Source: Finegoldia magna
GTDB lineage: Bacteria; Bacillota; Clostridia; Tissierellales; Peptoniphilaceae
Assembly: GCF_018371055.1 (NCBI RefSeq)
Contig: NZ_JAGYZD010000107.1
Location: 1-5,698 of the forward strand
DNA length: 5,698 nt
Direction: 5' to 3'
Shown: positions 1 through 5,569 of the stretch, in pieces
Position numbering within the stretch: position 1 is the first letter of the stretch
Layout: the number at the start of each line of letters is the position of its first letter
The notes under the pieces: generated by a model
The model's database searches: none
Seen by the model: the letters and a program-made list of their open reading frames with translations, nothing else
Told to the model about the DNA's origin: nothing
Translations under genes and position numbers: made by a program

Positions 1-759
1 AATTCCCATAGGAGAAAGTAATCTACCTATGGCAACCCTATTCATAGATTCACCCATCCAGTTATAATAAAAGCTTGCATTGTCATAAACTGCATCAGCG
101 TATTTTTTATAAGATGATCCGCTTTGATTAAAGGTCTTTATTACTTCTATCCCATTTATATACTCAACAATGGAATTATTCATATGTTGACCAATGGCAA
201 CTGACTTTCCAAACATTTCTTTATAATGAGCATTCATAACAGACATCATATTAGCCATTCCCACCACAAATGGAATTAGTGATAGCAAAGTCAATCGCCA
301 ATCTAATGTAAACATGTAAATAAACAATAGAATAGGTCCTACTAAATTTGCCGTAAATTCTGGCACTAAATGGGCAAGTGATGTTTCCATAGAATCAACT
401 TGCTCAACTATAATATTTTTTAATTCTCCAGATGTTCTTGATAATACATCTCCTAGTGGCATCTTAAAAAGTTTCTTAGAAATATCATTTCTAATTTCTC
501 CTAATGAATTAAAGGTTGCCGTATGGGAAATATTTGTTGATATTCCTGCTGCCACTTCTTTAATAACAAATGTTATTAAAATACTTATGCATAGTGGAGT
601 ATATAAACTCATGTCGCTTACTCCATTAATCAAATTTACAATAATTTTTGCCATAAAAATATAAGAAAAAAGCCCAGCCACCACTCCAATTATTGCCAGT
701 AAGATTGACATAAAATATGAGCCTTTTCTCTTTTTTACATATTGTTTTATTAGATCCAT
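1..759 (-). CDS. ABC half-transporter, N-terminal transmembrane domain (partial)
   Basis: The first 253 residues of an ABC transporter with a fused membrane domain are visible; the reading frame runs off the left edge with no stop. It starts MDLIKQYVKKRKGSYFMSIL, and hydrophobic segments lie near residues 15-42, 55-75 and 130-175 (two in a hairpin). Between the membrane segments are the cytoplasmic-loop features of type-IV (exporter-fold) ABC proteins: RNDISKKLFKMPL, then SGELKNIIVEQVDSME, and later EYINGIEVIKTFNQ. The nucleotide-binding half should lie beyond position 1; relatives are usually about 570-600 residues. The ATG overlaps the EcfA stop by one base (TGATG) and has a strong AAGGAGGG at 766-773, 7 nt from the start. 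The family contains drug and lipid exporters but also siderophore importers (YbtP/YbtQ, IrtA/IrtB). These half-transporters normally pair, so a second gene may follow. Fold is confident; direction and substrate are inferred. Confidence 0.93.
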   Translation of the reverse strand, partial: MDLIKQYVKKRKGSYFMSILLAIIGVVAGLFSYIFMAKIIVNLINGVSDMSLYTPLCISILITFVIKEVAAGISTNISHTATFNSLGEIRNDISKKLFKMPLGDVLSRTSGELKNIIVEQVDSMETSLAHLVPEFTANLVGPILLFIYMFTLDWRLTLLSLIPFVVGMANMMSVMNAHYKEMFGKSVAIGQHMNNSIVEYINGIEVIKTFNQSGSSYKKYADAVYDNASFYYNWMGESMNRVAIGRLLSPMGI

Positions 760-2222
760 CAAATCCCCTCCTTAATATTATATTTTTTTCCCATTAATAT
801 AGCTAATATTTTTTCTTTATCCTCCTTTGTAGAAAATTCCTCAAAAGAGTATCCGTCTAGATAAAGAATTTTATTGCAGGAATTACACAAAAATTCATAA
901 TCATGGGAAATTATAAGTATAATTTTTTCTTTTTCTTGTAATTTCTTCATTCTTTCTGAAATAATTTGCATATTATGTCCATCTAAACCACTTGTTGGCT
1001 CATCAAATAAATAAACATCTCTTTCTAAAAGTTCTGCTGAGGCGATAGTTAATCTTTGTTTTTGTCCGCCTGACATGATTTGTGGATGGATGTCTTTTAA
1101 ATTTTCTAAGTTAAAATCAGCTAATATTTTATCTGTATCTGCATCTTTATTATTTAGTTTTAACTCGTCTTCTGCTGAAACTTCAAAAAGATTACTATCA
1201 GGATTATTTGACAGGTAGTATATTCTTTTTTGCCTATTTCTTTTGTTTAATTTTTCTCCATTTATAGATATAAAACCACTATCTTTTTTCACAAGTCCAC
1301 TTAAAATTTTAAACAGAGTAGATTTGCCTATGCCATTATCCCCAATAATTCCATAAATATTTCCACTTTTAAATTCGTAGGTCAAATCTTTTATAAGGAC
1401 ATTCTTATTATAGGAAAAAGAAATTTTTTCTAAGTTCATAGAATTTATCTCTTTTAACTTATTTATTTTAGGATATATTTTATTTAAAGAAAAGAATCTT
1501 AATCCTAACTTATTGAAAAAATCTTCACTTTTTGATAATAGTTCTTCCTCTGTAAAAACATTGCTAATTTCCCCATTTTTAAGATAATAATATTTATCCA
1601 CTACTCCTCTAAGGTAGTATAGCCTATGCTCTGAAATGATTATTGTCTTTTTATTTTTCTTTAATAAAAGCATAAGTTTTCTTAAAGCTTCTACACTTTT
1701 CATATCTAGGTTAGCAGACGGTTCATCAAAAACATAAATAGGTGGATTAAGTGCATTTATTGAAGCAATTGCTATTTTTTGTCTTTCTCCACTTGAAAGA
1801 TGAAATAAGTTTTTATCTTTTAAATCTTCTCCATTAATAGATTTTAAGGAATTATTGATTATTTCATCTATTTTTTCTCTTTCTATCCCATAATTTTCAA
1901 GCCCGAAGGCAATTTCATCTTCTACATTTTCTGCAAAAAATTGACTCTTGGGATTTTGAAAAATAGATCCTACTTTCCTCCCTATTTCATATAATTCTTT
2001 TTCCAGGGGATTTATTCCATCTATGGAAATTTCTCCCTTTAATTTTCCTCCATAGAATTTATAAGCAAGACCATTTATAAGTCTTGTAAGGGTAGTTTTA
2101 CCACAACCACTCGCCCCTATAAAGGCAACACATTCCCCATCATTAATTTCCAAATTAATATTTTTTAAGATGTTTGCTGAATCTTTACTGTAGGCAAAGC
2201 TTACATTTTTTAAATTGATCAT
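759..2222 (-). CDS. ecfA: ECF transporter ATPase with two fused nucleotide-binding domains
   Basis: A 487-residue energizing ATPase of an energy-coupling-factor importer, with the two NBDs that are often separate EcfA1/EcfA2 joined in one chain. NBD1: Walker A GASGCGKT (36-43), Q-loop FQNPKSQFF (Q89), signature LSSGERQK (142-149), Walker B VFDEP (E167), switch His199. NBD2: Walker A GDNGIGKS (294-301), signature MSGGQKQR (383-390), Walker B LFDEPTSGLD (E408), switch His440. Where NBD2 should carry the Q-loop glutamine the sequence reads LSNNPDSNLF, so Asn appears to replace Gln; NBD1 has SSG instead of SGG in its signature. The ATG at 2222 is chosen over the in-frame TTG at 2240 because GAGGAG (2231-2236) sits 8 nt upstream of it and MINLKNVSFAY is a typical ECF ATPase N-terminus. 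It starts one base after the ecfT stop and its own stop overlaps the next gene. It should work at the cytoplasmic face, coupling ATP hydrolysis to EcfT. Confidence 0.95.
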   Translation of the reverse strand: MINLKNVSFAYSKDSANILKNINLEINDGECVAFIGASGCGKTTLTRLINGLAYKFYGGKLKGEISIDGINPLEKELYEIGRKVGSIFQNPKSQFFAENVEDEIAFGLENYGIEREKIDEIINNSLKSINGEDLKDKNLFHLSSGERQKIAIASINALNPPIYVFDEPSANLDMKSVEALRKLMLLLKKNKKTIIISEHRLYYLRGVVDKYYYLKNGEISNVFTEEELLSKSEDFFNKLGLRFFSLNKIYPKINKLKEINSMNLEKISFSYNKNVLIKDLTYEFKSGNIYGIIGDNGIGKSTLFKILSGLVKKDSGFISINGEKLNKRNRQKRIYYLSNNPDSNLFEVSAEDELKLNNKDADTDKILADFNLENLKDIHPQIMSGGQKQRLTIASAELLERDVYLFDEPTSGLDGHNMQIISERMKKLQEKEKIILIISHDYEFLCNSCNKILYLDGYSFEEFSTKEDKEKILAILMGKKYNIKEGI

Positions 2223-2223
2223 C

Positions 2224-2895
2224 TTAATAACTCCTCTCAAGGAAAATCATGCTCATTGTGATAAAGATGGTGATTAAACAAACAATAACATCAAGATTTC
2301 TAAATTTTATTTCTCTTCTTGAGCTATGTTTTCCAGATGCAGAAATTCCTCTTACTTCCGATGCGGCGGCAAGTTCTTCAGCTATTTTTGAAGATGAAAA
2401 CATCATAGGAACAAATAAATATTCCATCGTTAAAAATGGTTTTTTAATAGAAATTAATCCTCTTAATCTCAATGAGTCGATAATTTCTTTAAACTCACTT
2501 TTAACTACTGGGAAAAATCTCATCATGAAAATAAGTGGCAAAGCAACATTTCTATGAATTTTCATTTTTTTCATTATTGCCATTATCTCTCCTGGAGGTG
2601 TTTTTAAAATTGGTATTACTGATAGAACTATAACTAATGTTCTTATAACCATAAACAGAAACATATCTGGAATCAAAATGCCAAAACCTTCACCATTTGA
2701 GACAAATCTCAAAAAACTTAAAACACCAATTGCAATAATTAGTTTTATAGTAGATTTGCTATATCCTTGCAGTGATACATAAATAACTAGAATGGCGGCT
2801 AATAAAAAAAGTACAGTATCTTTGGACAATACTGAAACCAAAAATACCGTACTTAAAAATACTACTAATTTGGAACGTAAGTCCAAATGCATCAT
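2224..2895 (-). CDS. ecfT: ECF transporter transmembrane coupling protein EcfT
   Basis: A 223-residue integral membrane protein of the CbiQ/EcfT family, which links the ATPases to the substrate-binding S component. Hydrophobic segments lie near residues 10-40, 50-65, 78-97, 117-130 (weak) and 201-219. Two coupling motifs with the family's x-R-G pattern are visible: SLRLRG (141-146) and ASEVRG (178-183), on the long cytoplasmic helices that contact the NBD Q-loop grooves. The length is at the short end for EcfT. The start is ATGATG: the first ATG (2895) makes a 4-base ATGA overlap with the S-component stop, and the second (2892) a 1-base overlap. Only a weak AGG lies about 9 nt upstream, so translation probably depends on ribosomes finishing the preceding gene. 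Between an S component and an EcfA, this is a complete ECF module. Confidence 0.93.
   Translation of the reverse strand: MMHLDLRSKLVVFLSTVFLVSVLSKDTVLFLLAAILVIYVSLQGYSKSTIKLIIAIGVLSFLRFVSNGEGFGILIPDMFLFMVIRTLVIVLSVIPILKTPPGEIMAIMKKMKIHRNVALPLIFMMRFFPVVKSEFKEIIDSLRLRGLISIKKPFLTMEYLFVPMMFSSSKIAEELAAASEVRGISASGKHSSRREIKFRNLDVIVCLITIFITMSMIFLERSY
2231..2236 (-). promoter_or_regulatory. Ribosome binding site deciding the EcfA start
   Basis: GAGGAG on the minus strand lies 8 nt before the ATG at 2222 and inside the last codons of ecfT. The alternative in-frame TTG at 2240 would put this site inside the coding region and leave no good Shine-Dalgarno upstream. Confidence 0.75.
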
Positions 2896-3482
2896 TTTAT
2901 TATGCCTGTCTTTTTAAAATGCTTTTCTGTCATCTTATTTCCTAAATAGCAACCAATAATTGCCGCCACAATAGTACATGCTAAAGAAATAAGAATCCAT
3001 TTAGGATTTGTATAATACTGAGTTTGTATTTGAACTTGTTCTGGAGATACGCCAGACTTAATGAAGGCATCTTTAAAAAACCATATTTCGCTCATACCAT
3101 GAGCCGCTCTAGTTAATGATGTAATTATCCAAGCAATAGTAATTCTTTTTATATTCCTATAGCTATCTGTACCAAGCATAGATAACTCTGCAATTATCCC
3201 ACCACCTACAAACCATGGAATCATAAAAGGACCCATAAAGACAGTTGCTAATATAGCTTGTATAATATTATAAATTAGTGCAACTCCCGGTTTGCCTACT
3301 TTCATAGCCATATAAACAAAAAATGGTCCTAAAATTAGTGCAGTAAACACAGCATTAAAAATCATATTGAAAAATAATGATGCCCCTGTAATCATTGAAA
3401 AAGCAATGAACACAACAATCATGATTGCAGAAAAGATTCCTATGGTTGCTAAATCTTTTATAGTTAATTTTTTACTTTCCAT
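2892..3482 (-). CDS. ECF transporter S component, Trep_Strep/MptD family
   Basis: A 196-residue, highly hydrophobic protein that fits the Trep_Strep (MptD-like) family of putative ECF substrate-binding components. The N-terminus KKLTIKDLATIGIFSAI is typical of the family: a short charged lead into the first membrane helix. Hydrophobic segments lie near residues 11-31, 37-60, 66-90, 90-103, 112-128 and 162-181, about six as expected for S components. A conserved-looking GGGIIAEL stretch lies at 93-100, and a polar loop (YTNPKW) precedes the last helix. The start ATG has an excellent TAAGGAGG 7 nt upstream. Position directly before ecfT and ecfA makes this a dedicated (group I-like) ECF transporter with its own energizing module. 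The substrate of this family is not established to my knowledge; association with an AraC/PchR-like regulator and an exporter-fold ABC protein hints at a metallophore-like ligand, by inference only. Confidence 0.88.
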   Translation of the reverse strand: MESKKLTIKDLATIGIFSAIMIVVFIAFSMITGASLFFNMIFNAVFTALILGPFFVYMAMKVGKPGVALIYNIIQAILATVFMGPFMIPWFVGGGIIAELSMLGTDSYRNIKRITIAWIITSLTRAAHGMSEIWFFKDAFIKSGVSPEQVQIQTQYYTNPKWILISLACTIVAAIIGCYLGNKMTEKHFKKTGIIK

Positions 3483-3505
3483 AATTCAACCTCCTTATTT
3501 GATAT

Positions 3506-3525
3506 CTATTATCATCTTATAATAG
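3506..3525. repeat. Perfect 7-bp inverted repeat upstream of the S component
   Basis: Arms CTATTAT (3506-3512) and ATAATAG (3519-3525) are separated by six bases. The repeat lies 24 nt before the S-component start and covers the -10 candidate of the minus-strand promoter described for this gap. It could be an operator or an mRNA hairpin; with only A/T-rich pairing it would be a weak RNA stem, and no T-tract follows, so it is not a terminator. Confidence 0.55.
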
Positions 3526-3547
3526 GCTAAGCTTATTTTCTTGACTA
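3519..3547 (-). promoter_or_regulatory. Candidate secondary promoter for the ECF genes
   Basis: On the minus strand TAGTCA (3542-3547, 4 of 6 to the -35 consensus) is followed after 17 nt by TATTAT (3519-3524, 5 of 6 to the -10 consensus). A weak -35 is what an AraC-type activator often compensates for. It lies in the only large gap (66 nt) within the gene string. In AT-rich DNA such matches can arise by chance. Confidence 0.35.
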
Positions 3548-3559
3548 TTTAGACTAAAT
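3547..3559. repeat. Perfect 6-bp inverted repeat abutting the -35 candidate
   Basis: ATTTAG (3547-3552) and CTAAAT (3554-3559) flank a single central base, giving a perfect odd palindrome. It covers the AraC stop codon and overlaps by one base the -35 candidate of the ECF genes, a usual location for an activator site. AT-rich, so chance occurrence is possible. Confidence 0.45.
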
Positions 3560-4526
3560 GTGCTGTTTTAGATATTTTTCTATATTCTGAAGGAGTGAGA
3601 TTAAACTTATTTTTAAAAGTATTTGAAAATTTAGCATGATCTGTGAAACCTACCCTAATAGCAATTTCCGTAATTGAAATTGATGAATTATTCAAAAAAT
3701 CAGCCGCTACCTCCAATCTTTTACTTGTTATAGCTTCCTTAATTGTTTGCCCAAAAACACTCTTATAGCAAGATTTCATTGTGGTAGAATTTATCTTAAA
3801 AATTTCTGATAGTTTATCATAAGTTATATTTTTTTCGTAATTATTCTTTATAAATTCATCTATTTTCTTTACAATATCAACATTTGTCTTAATAAAATAT
3901 TTCCTATCGCTTATCATGTTACTGGTATCAAGGTTTGAAATATATAGGAAAAGTTCTTGAAATTTTACCCTTAGATATTCAATTAGAATTTCATCTGGAA
4001 CTTTATAAACTTCATAAAAAATATGTTCAATATGCTGAGTAGCTCTTTGTACAAAAACTTTATCCTTATTACATAATTTTCTTAAAACAACTTCAAATTT
4101 AATCCCTAACATTTCTTCTAAAAAATATATTTCGCTATCGAATTCTTTTGGATTAATATAAAAAGTCACACCATGATAATGAGATATAGGAAAAAAAGAT
4201 TCCTCAGAGCTGTTACTACTTGCATTGATTGCAAAATCTCCCGATTCCATATAAGTAATAGTTCCATCGCTTAACACGCATTCAAATCTTCCTTCTCTAC
4301 AATGATTAATCTCATAGCTTTGATTTAAATTTTTTGATAATTTTTTCTTTATGACAGAAGTGTGTATATCATTATAAAAAACTGTTACCCCTTTGAAAAT
4401 TTCGTACTTCGAAACTATATACTTCCCATTTTCCAAATTATGAAATTCGCAAATTCTCCCTTTAGAATTTTCTATTATTTTTTCTAAATTTCTTCCATAA
4501 AGATGGCACATTAACTCCTTACCCAT
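3549..4526 (-). CDS. AraC-family transcriptional regulator, PchR/YbtA-like
   Basis: A 325-residue regulator with a C-terminal AraC/XylS DNA-binding domain. The first helix-turn-helix lies at about 234-256 (ITYDKLSEIFKINSTTMKSC), the second at about 283-306, with IAIRVGFTDHAKFSNTFKNKF, and the family-typical ending NLTPSEYR (309-315). The N-terminal part (about 45-200) holds a ligand-domain pattern resembling PchR/YbtA-type regulators: YEINHCREGRFECVL (71-85), then ESGDFAIN (94-101) and FFPISHYHGVTFYIN (111-125). Those relatives sense iron-siderophore complexes and activate siderophore uptake genes. ATG start, with AGGAG 7 nt upstream formed around the stop codon of the TetR gene, only 9 nt away, so the two regulators are almost certainly co-transcribed. 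Its likely targets are the ECF/ABC genes just downstream. Family is certain; the siderophore-type ligand is inferred from the N-terminal resemblance. Confidence 0.92.
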   Translation of the reverse strand: MGKELMCHLYGRNLEKIIENSKGRICEFHNLENGKYIVSKYEIFKGVTVFYNDIHTSVIKKKLSKNLNQSYEINHCREGRFECVLSDGTITYMESGDFAINASSNSSEESFFPISHYHGVTFYINPKEFDSEIYFLEEMLGIKFEVVLRKLCNKDKVFVQRATQHIEHIFYEVYKVPDEILIEYLRVKFQELFLYISNLDTSNMISDRKYFIKTNVDIVKKIDEFIKNNYEKNITYDKLSEIFKINSTTMKSCYKSVFGQTIKEAITSKRLEVAADFLNNSSISITEIAIRVGFTDHAKFSNTFKNKFNLTPSEYRKISKTAHLV

Positions 4527-4535
4527 AAAAATCTC

Positions 4536-5120
4536 CTAATTAATAAGTTTTTCTCTCAAATAACCTTCCAACATCTTTTTGATTGTTTTTTTATTTTCAA
4601 TAAAAATTTCTTTTTGATTTAAACTTTCATATCCTAAAATCAAAGTATTTACAAAGGTCACTAAAAACTCATCTTTAAAAATAGATGAAAGCTTATCTTT
4701 TGGATCAAATGCAGACGATAAAATTTCTGTGTTTGTTTCTTTTAAATTTTCAAACATTTCACACAATCTTTTATCTTCATTTTGTAGTTTCAAAAAAATT
4801 GCATAGATGCTTTTAAATTCATTTTCATCATAAATTCTTTCCATCATCATCTCAGTAATTGCGTCTAAAGTCGTTAACTTAGATGTGTCGATAGTTTTGC
4901 TTTTTTCTCCTCTATAATTGATACCTAATTTCATAAAATCATAAATCATTTCATAGGTTGAGCCATAATGATAGTAAACACCACCTTTACTTAAACTGAC
5001 TTTTTCTATAACATCTTCCATAGTTGTATTTTGGAAACCCTTTTCTAAAAAACATGTCTTTGCCGCTTCCAGAATTTCTAACTTCCTTTTTTCTCCAACT
5101 TTCAATTTTTTATCATTCAA
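4536..5120 (-). CDS. TetR/AcrR-family transcriptional regulator
   Basis: A 194-residue one-component repressor. The N-terminal DNA-binding domain occupies about residues 10-57: RKLEILEAAKTCFLEKGFQN, then TTMEDVIEKVSLSKGGVYYHYGS (32-54), a textbook TetR helix-turn-helix and recognition helix, followed by EMIYDF. The remaining 140 residues are all-helical and divergent, as is normal for the ligand and dimerization domain, so the ligand cannot be read. The TTG at 5120 is chosen as start because AGGAG (5129-5133) is 8 nt upstream; the longer frame from the TTG at 5138 would place that site inside the coding region. It is the first gene of the leftward string, with its own promoter and a palindromic candidate operator at the start point, so self-repression and control of the whole operon are likely. 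Family is certain; effector unknown. Confidence 0.92.
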   Translation of the reverse strand: MNDKKLKVGEKRKLEILEAAKTCFLEKGFQNTTMEDVIEKVSLSKGGVYYHYGSTYEMIYDFMKLGINYRGEKSKTIDTSKLTTLDAITEMMMERIYDENEFKSIYAIFLKLQNEDKRLCEMFENLKETNTEILSSAFDPKDKLSSIFKDEFLVTFVNTLILGYESLNQKEIFIENKKTIKKMLEGYLREKLIN

Positions 5121-5128
5121 AACTTTAT

Positions 5129-5133
5129 CTCCT
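5129..5133 (-). promoter_or_regulatory. Ribosome binding site deciding the TetR TTG start
   Basis: AGGAG on the minus strand, 8 nt before the TTG at 5120. No ATG lies in a suitable place in this frame (the next in-frame Met is at residue 34, inside the HTH), which supports a genuine TTG start. Confidence 0.7.
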
Positions 5134-5149
5134 GTCAATAAATAATTCC

Positions 5150-5161
5150 GACGATACCGTC
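5150..5161. promoter_or_regulatory. Candidate TetR operator
   Basis: GACGATACCGTC reads as a near-perfect palindrome (arms GACG/CGTC, one mismatch in the centre) and is strikingly G/C-rich for this AT-rich intergenic DNA. It lies at the predicted transcription start of the leftward promoter and about 30 nt before the TetR start codon. Binding here would block initiation. The regulator that binds is inferred from position. Confidence 0.6.
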
Positions 5162-5167
5162 AGTTTT

Positions 5168-5196
5168 ATTGTAACTCATTTGATAATTAATTTCAA
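5168..5196 (-). promoter_or_regulatory. Sigma-A-type promoter of the leftward operon
   Basis: On the minus strand TTGAAA (5191-5196) and TACAAT (5168-5173) are each 5 of 6 to consensus and are separated by exactly 17 nt. Predicted start is near 5161, giving a leader of about 40 nt before the TetR TTG. This is the best promoter match seen in the window. Confidence 0.72.
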
Positions 5197-5281
5197 TATA
5201 TGAATTATTTTAAATTTTAGTAATCTTATCTAAGATATTTGCTTGAACGCCCTTTATACTTCTTAATTAATTTCTTTAAAT

Positions 5282-5310
5282 GCGGTATAATTAACGAACT
5301 TAATATACGC
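5282..5310. repeat. Imperfect inverted repeat containing a consensus -10 hexamer
   Basis: Left arm 5282-5294 and right arm 5300-5310 pair over 11 bp (GCG, TATA, TTAA blocks) with two single-base bulges and a 5-nt loop. The left arm contains TATAAT (5286-5291), a perfect rightward -10, but no good -35 lies 16-18 nt before it (TTAATT at best). Confidence 0.4.
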
Positions 5311-5320
5311 TTAACGCTTA
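5307..5320. repeat. Tandem duplicate of ACGCTTA
   Basis: Two adjacent exact copies of the 7-mer ACGCTTA (5307-5313 and 5314-5320). Short; could be a protein-binding repeat of the element or chance. Confidence 0.35.
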
Positions 5321-5340
5321 TAACTTTAATAGCAAGCACA

Positions 5341-5360
5341 GTAAGTGTACGGACACTTAC
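5341..5360. repeat. Perfect 8-bp hairpin
   Basis: GTAAGTGT (5341-5348) and ACACTTAC (5353-5360) are exact reverse complements around a 4-nt ACGG loop. On the plus strand an A-tract, not a T-tract, follows, so it is not a rightward terminator by itself. It sits 11 nt before the terminator stem. Confidence 0.6.
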
Positions 5361-5370
5361 GAAAAAAATT

Positions 5371-5406
5371 AATGGAGCAGTTCTTTAAGGAATGCTCCAT
5401 TTTTTT
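5371..5406 (+). terminator. Rho-independent terminator, possibly bidirectional
   Basis: AATGGAGCA (5371-5379) pairs with TGCTCCATT (5393-5401) as a 9-bp stem, with further pairing possible between TTC and GAA nearer the loop, and the plus strand continues as a run of T to 5406. On the minus strand the stem is followed, after a TAA, by a T-run (complement of 5362-5370), so it may also stop leftward transcripts. It separates the structured upstream region from the mobC-side leader. Confidence 0.75.
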
Positions 5407-5408
5407 AC

Positions 5409-5451
5409 GCACCTAACCACACGAAAGTTTACTTGAGTGTTTGGTAGGTGC
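5409..5451. repeat. Long bulged inverted repeat
   Basis: GCACCTA (5409-5415) pairs with TAGGTGC (5445-5451); pairing continues inward (CCA/TGG and CAC/GTG) with a bulged A on the left and two extra T on the right, closing around a 14-nt loop. No T-tract follows, so a terminator is unlikely. Large inverted repeats of this kind upstream of relaxosome genes are typical of oriT regions, which is inference here. Confidence 0.5.
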
Positions 5452-5471
5452 TATGCAAGAACTTTCCAAGA

Positions 5472-5486
5472 GCTAATATAGTTAGC
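5472..5486. repeat. Small inverted repeat GCTAA/TTAGC
   Basis: GCTAA (5472-5476) and TTAGC (5482-5486) flank TATAG. It could be an operator or a relaxosome site upstream of the mobC-like gene; short enough to occur by chance. Confidence 0.35.
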
Positions 5487-5569
5487 GATTGGTTGAAGTC
5501 TACTGCTAATTTTTACCTTGTTATGGAAACCCTAAGACCCCGAAATATATTTTATAAAGGAGATATACT

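Larger units (their letters stand above)
5200..5569. other. Gene-free, hairpin-rich intergenic region before the mobC-like gene
   Basis: No convincing open reading frame is seen on either strand. The region holds a short ATCTTA/TAAGAT palindrome (5223-5236), an imperfect hairpin with a TATAAT hexamer (5282-5310), two tandem copies of ACGCTTA (5307-5320), a perfect hairpin (5341-5360), a terminator (5371-5406), a long bulged inverted repeat (5409-5451) and a small one (5472-5486). Its right part is less AT-rich than the regulators. The position directly upstream of a MobC-like gene is where many mobilizable elements carry oriT, but no nick site is recognised. Confidence 0.6.

Noticed and set aside
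2223..2240. TTG at 2240 as the EcfA start
   Set aside because: The GAGGAG at 2231-2236 is ideally spaced for the ATG at 2222 and would fall inside the gene if the TTG were used.
2249..2557. 102-codon plus-strand open frame
   Set aside because: It lies wholly antisense to ecfT, whose coupling motifs and membrane segments are clear; its translation shows no recognisable domain.
5121..5138. TTG at 5138 as the TetR start
   Set aside because: It would put the AGGAG at 5129-5133 inside the coding region; the TTG at 5120 is correctly spaced from it.
5372..5416. 14-codon plus-strand frame (MEQFFKECSIFLRT) as a leader peptide
   Set aside because: Its bases are the terminator stem and T-tract, and there is no Shine-Dalgarno before the ATG, only an A-tract. 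Best explained as a by-product of the hairpin.
5524..5551. Promoter for mobC (TGGAAA-16-TATATT)
   Set aside because: The -10 would end only 4 nt before the Shine-Dalgarno, leaving almost no leader, and the -35 match is weak. The real promoter could not be assigned.
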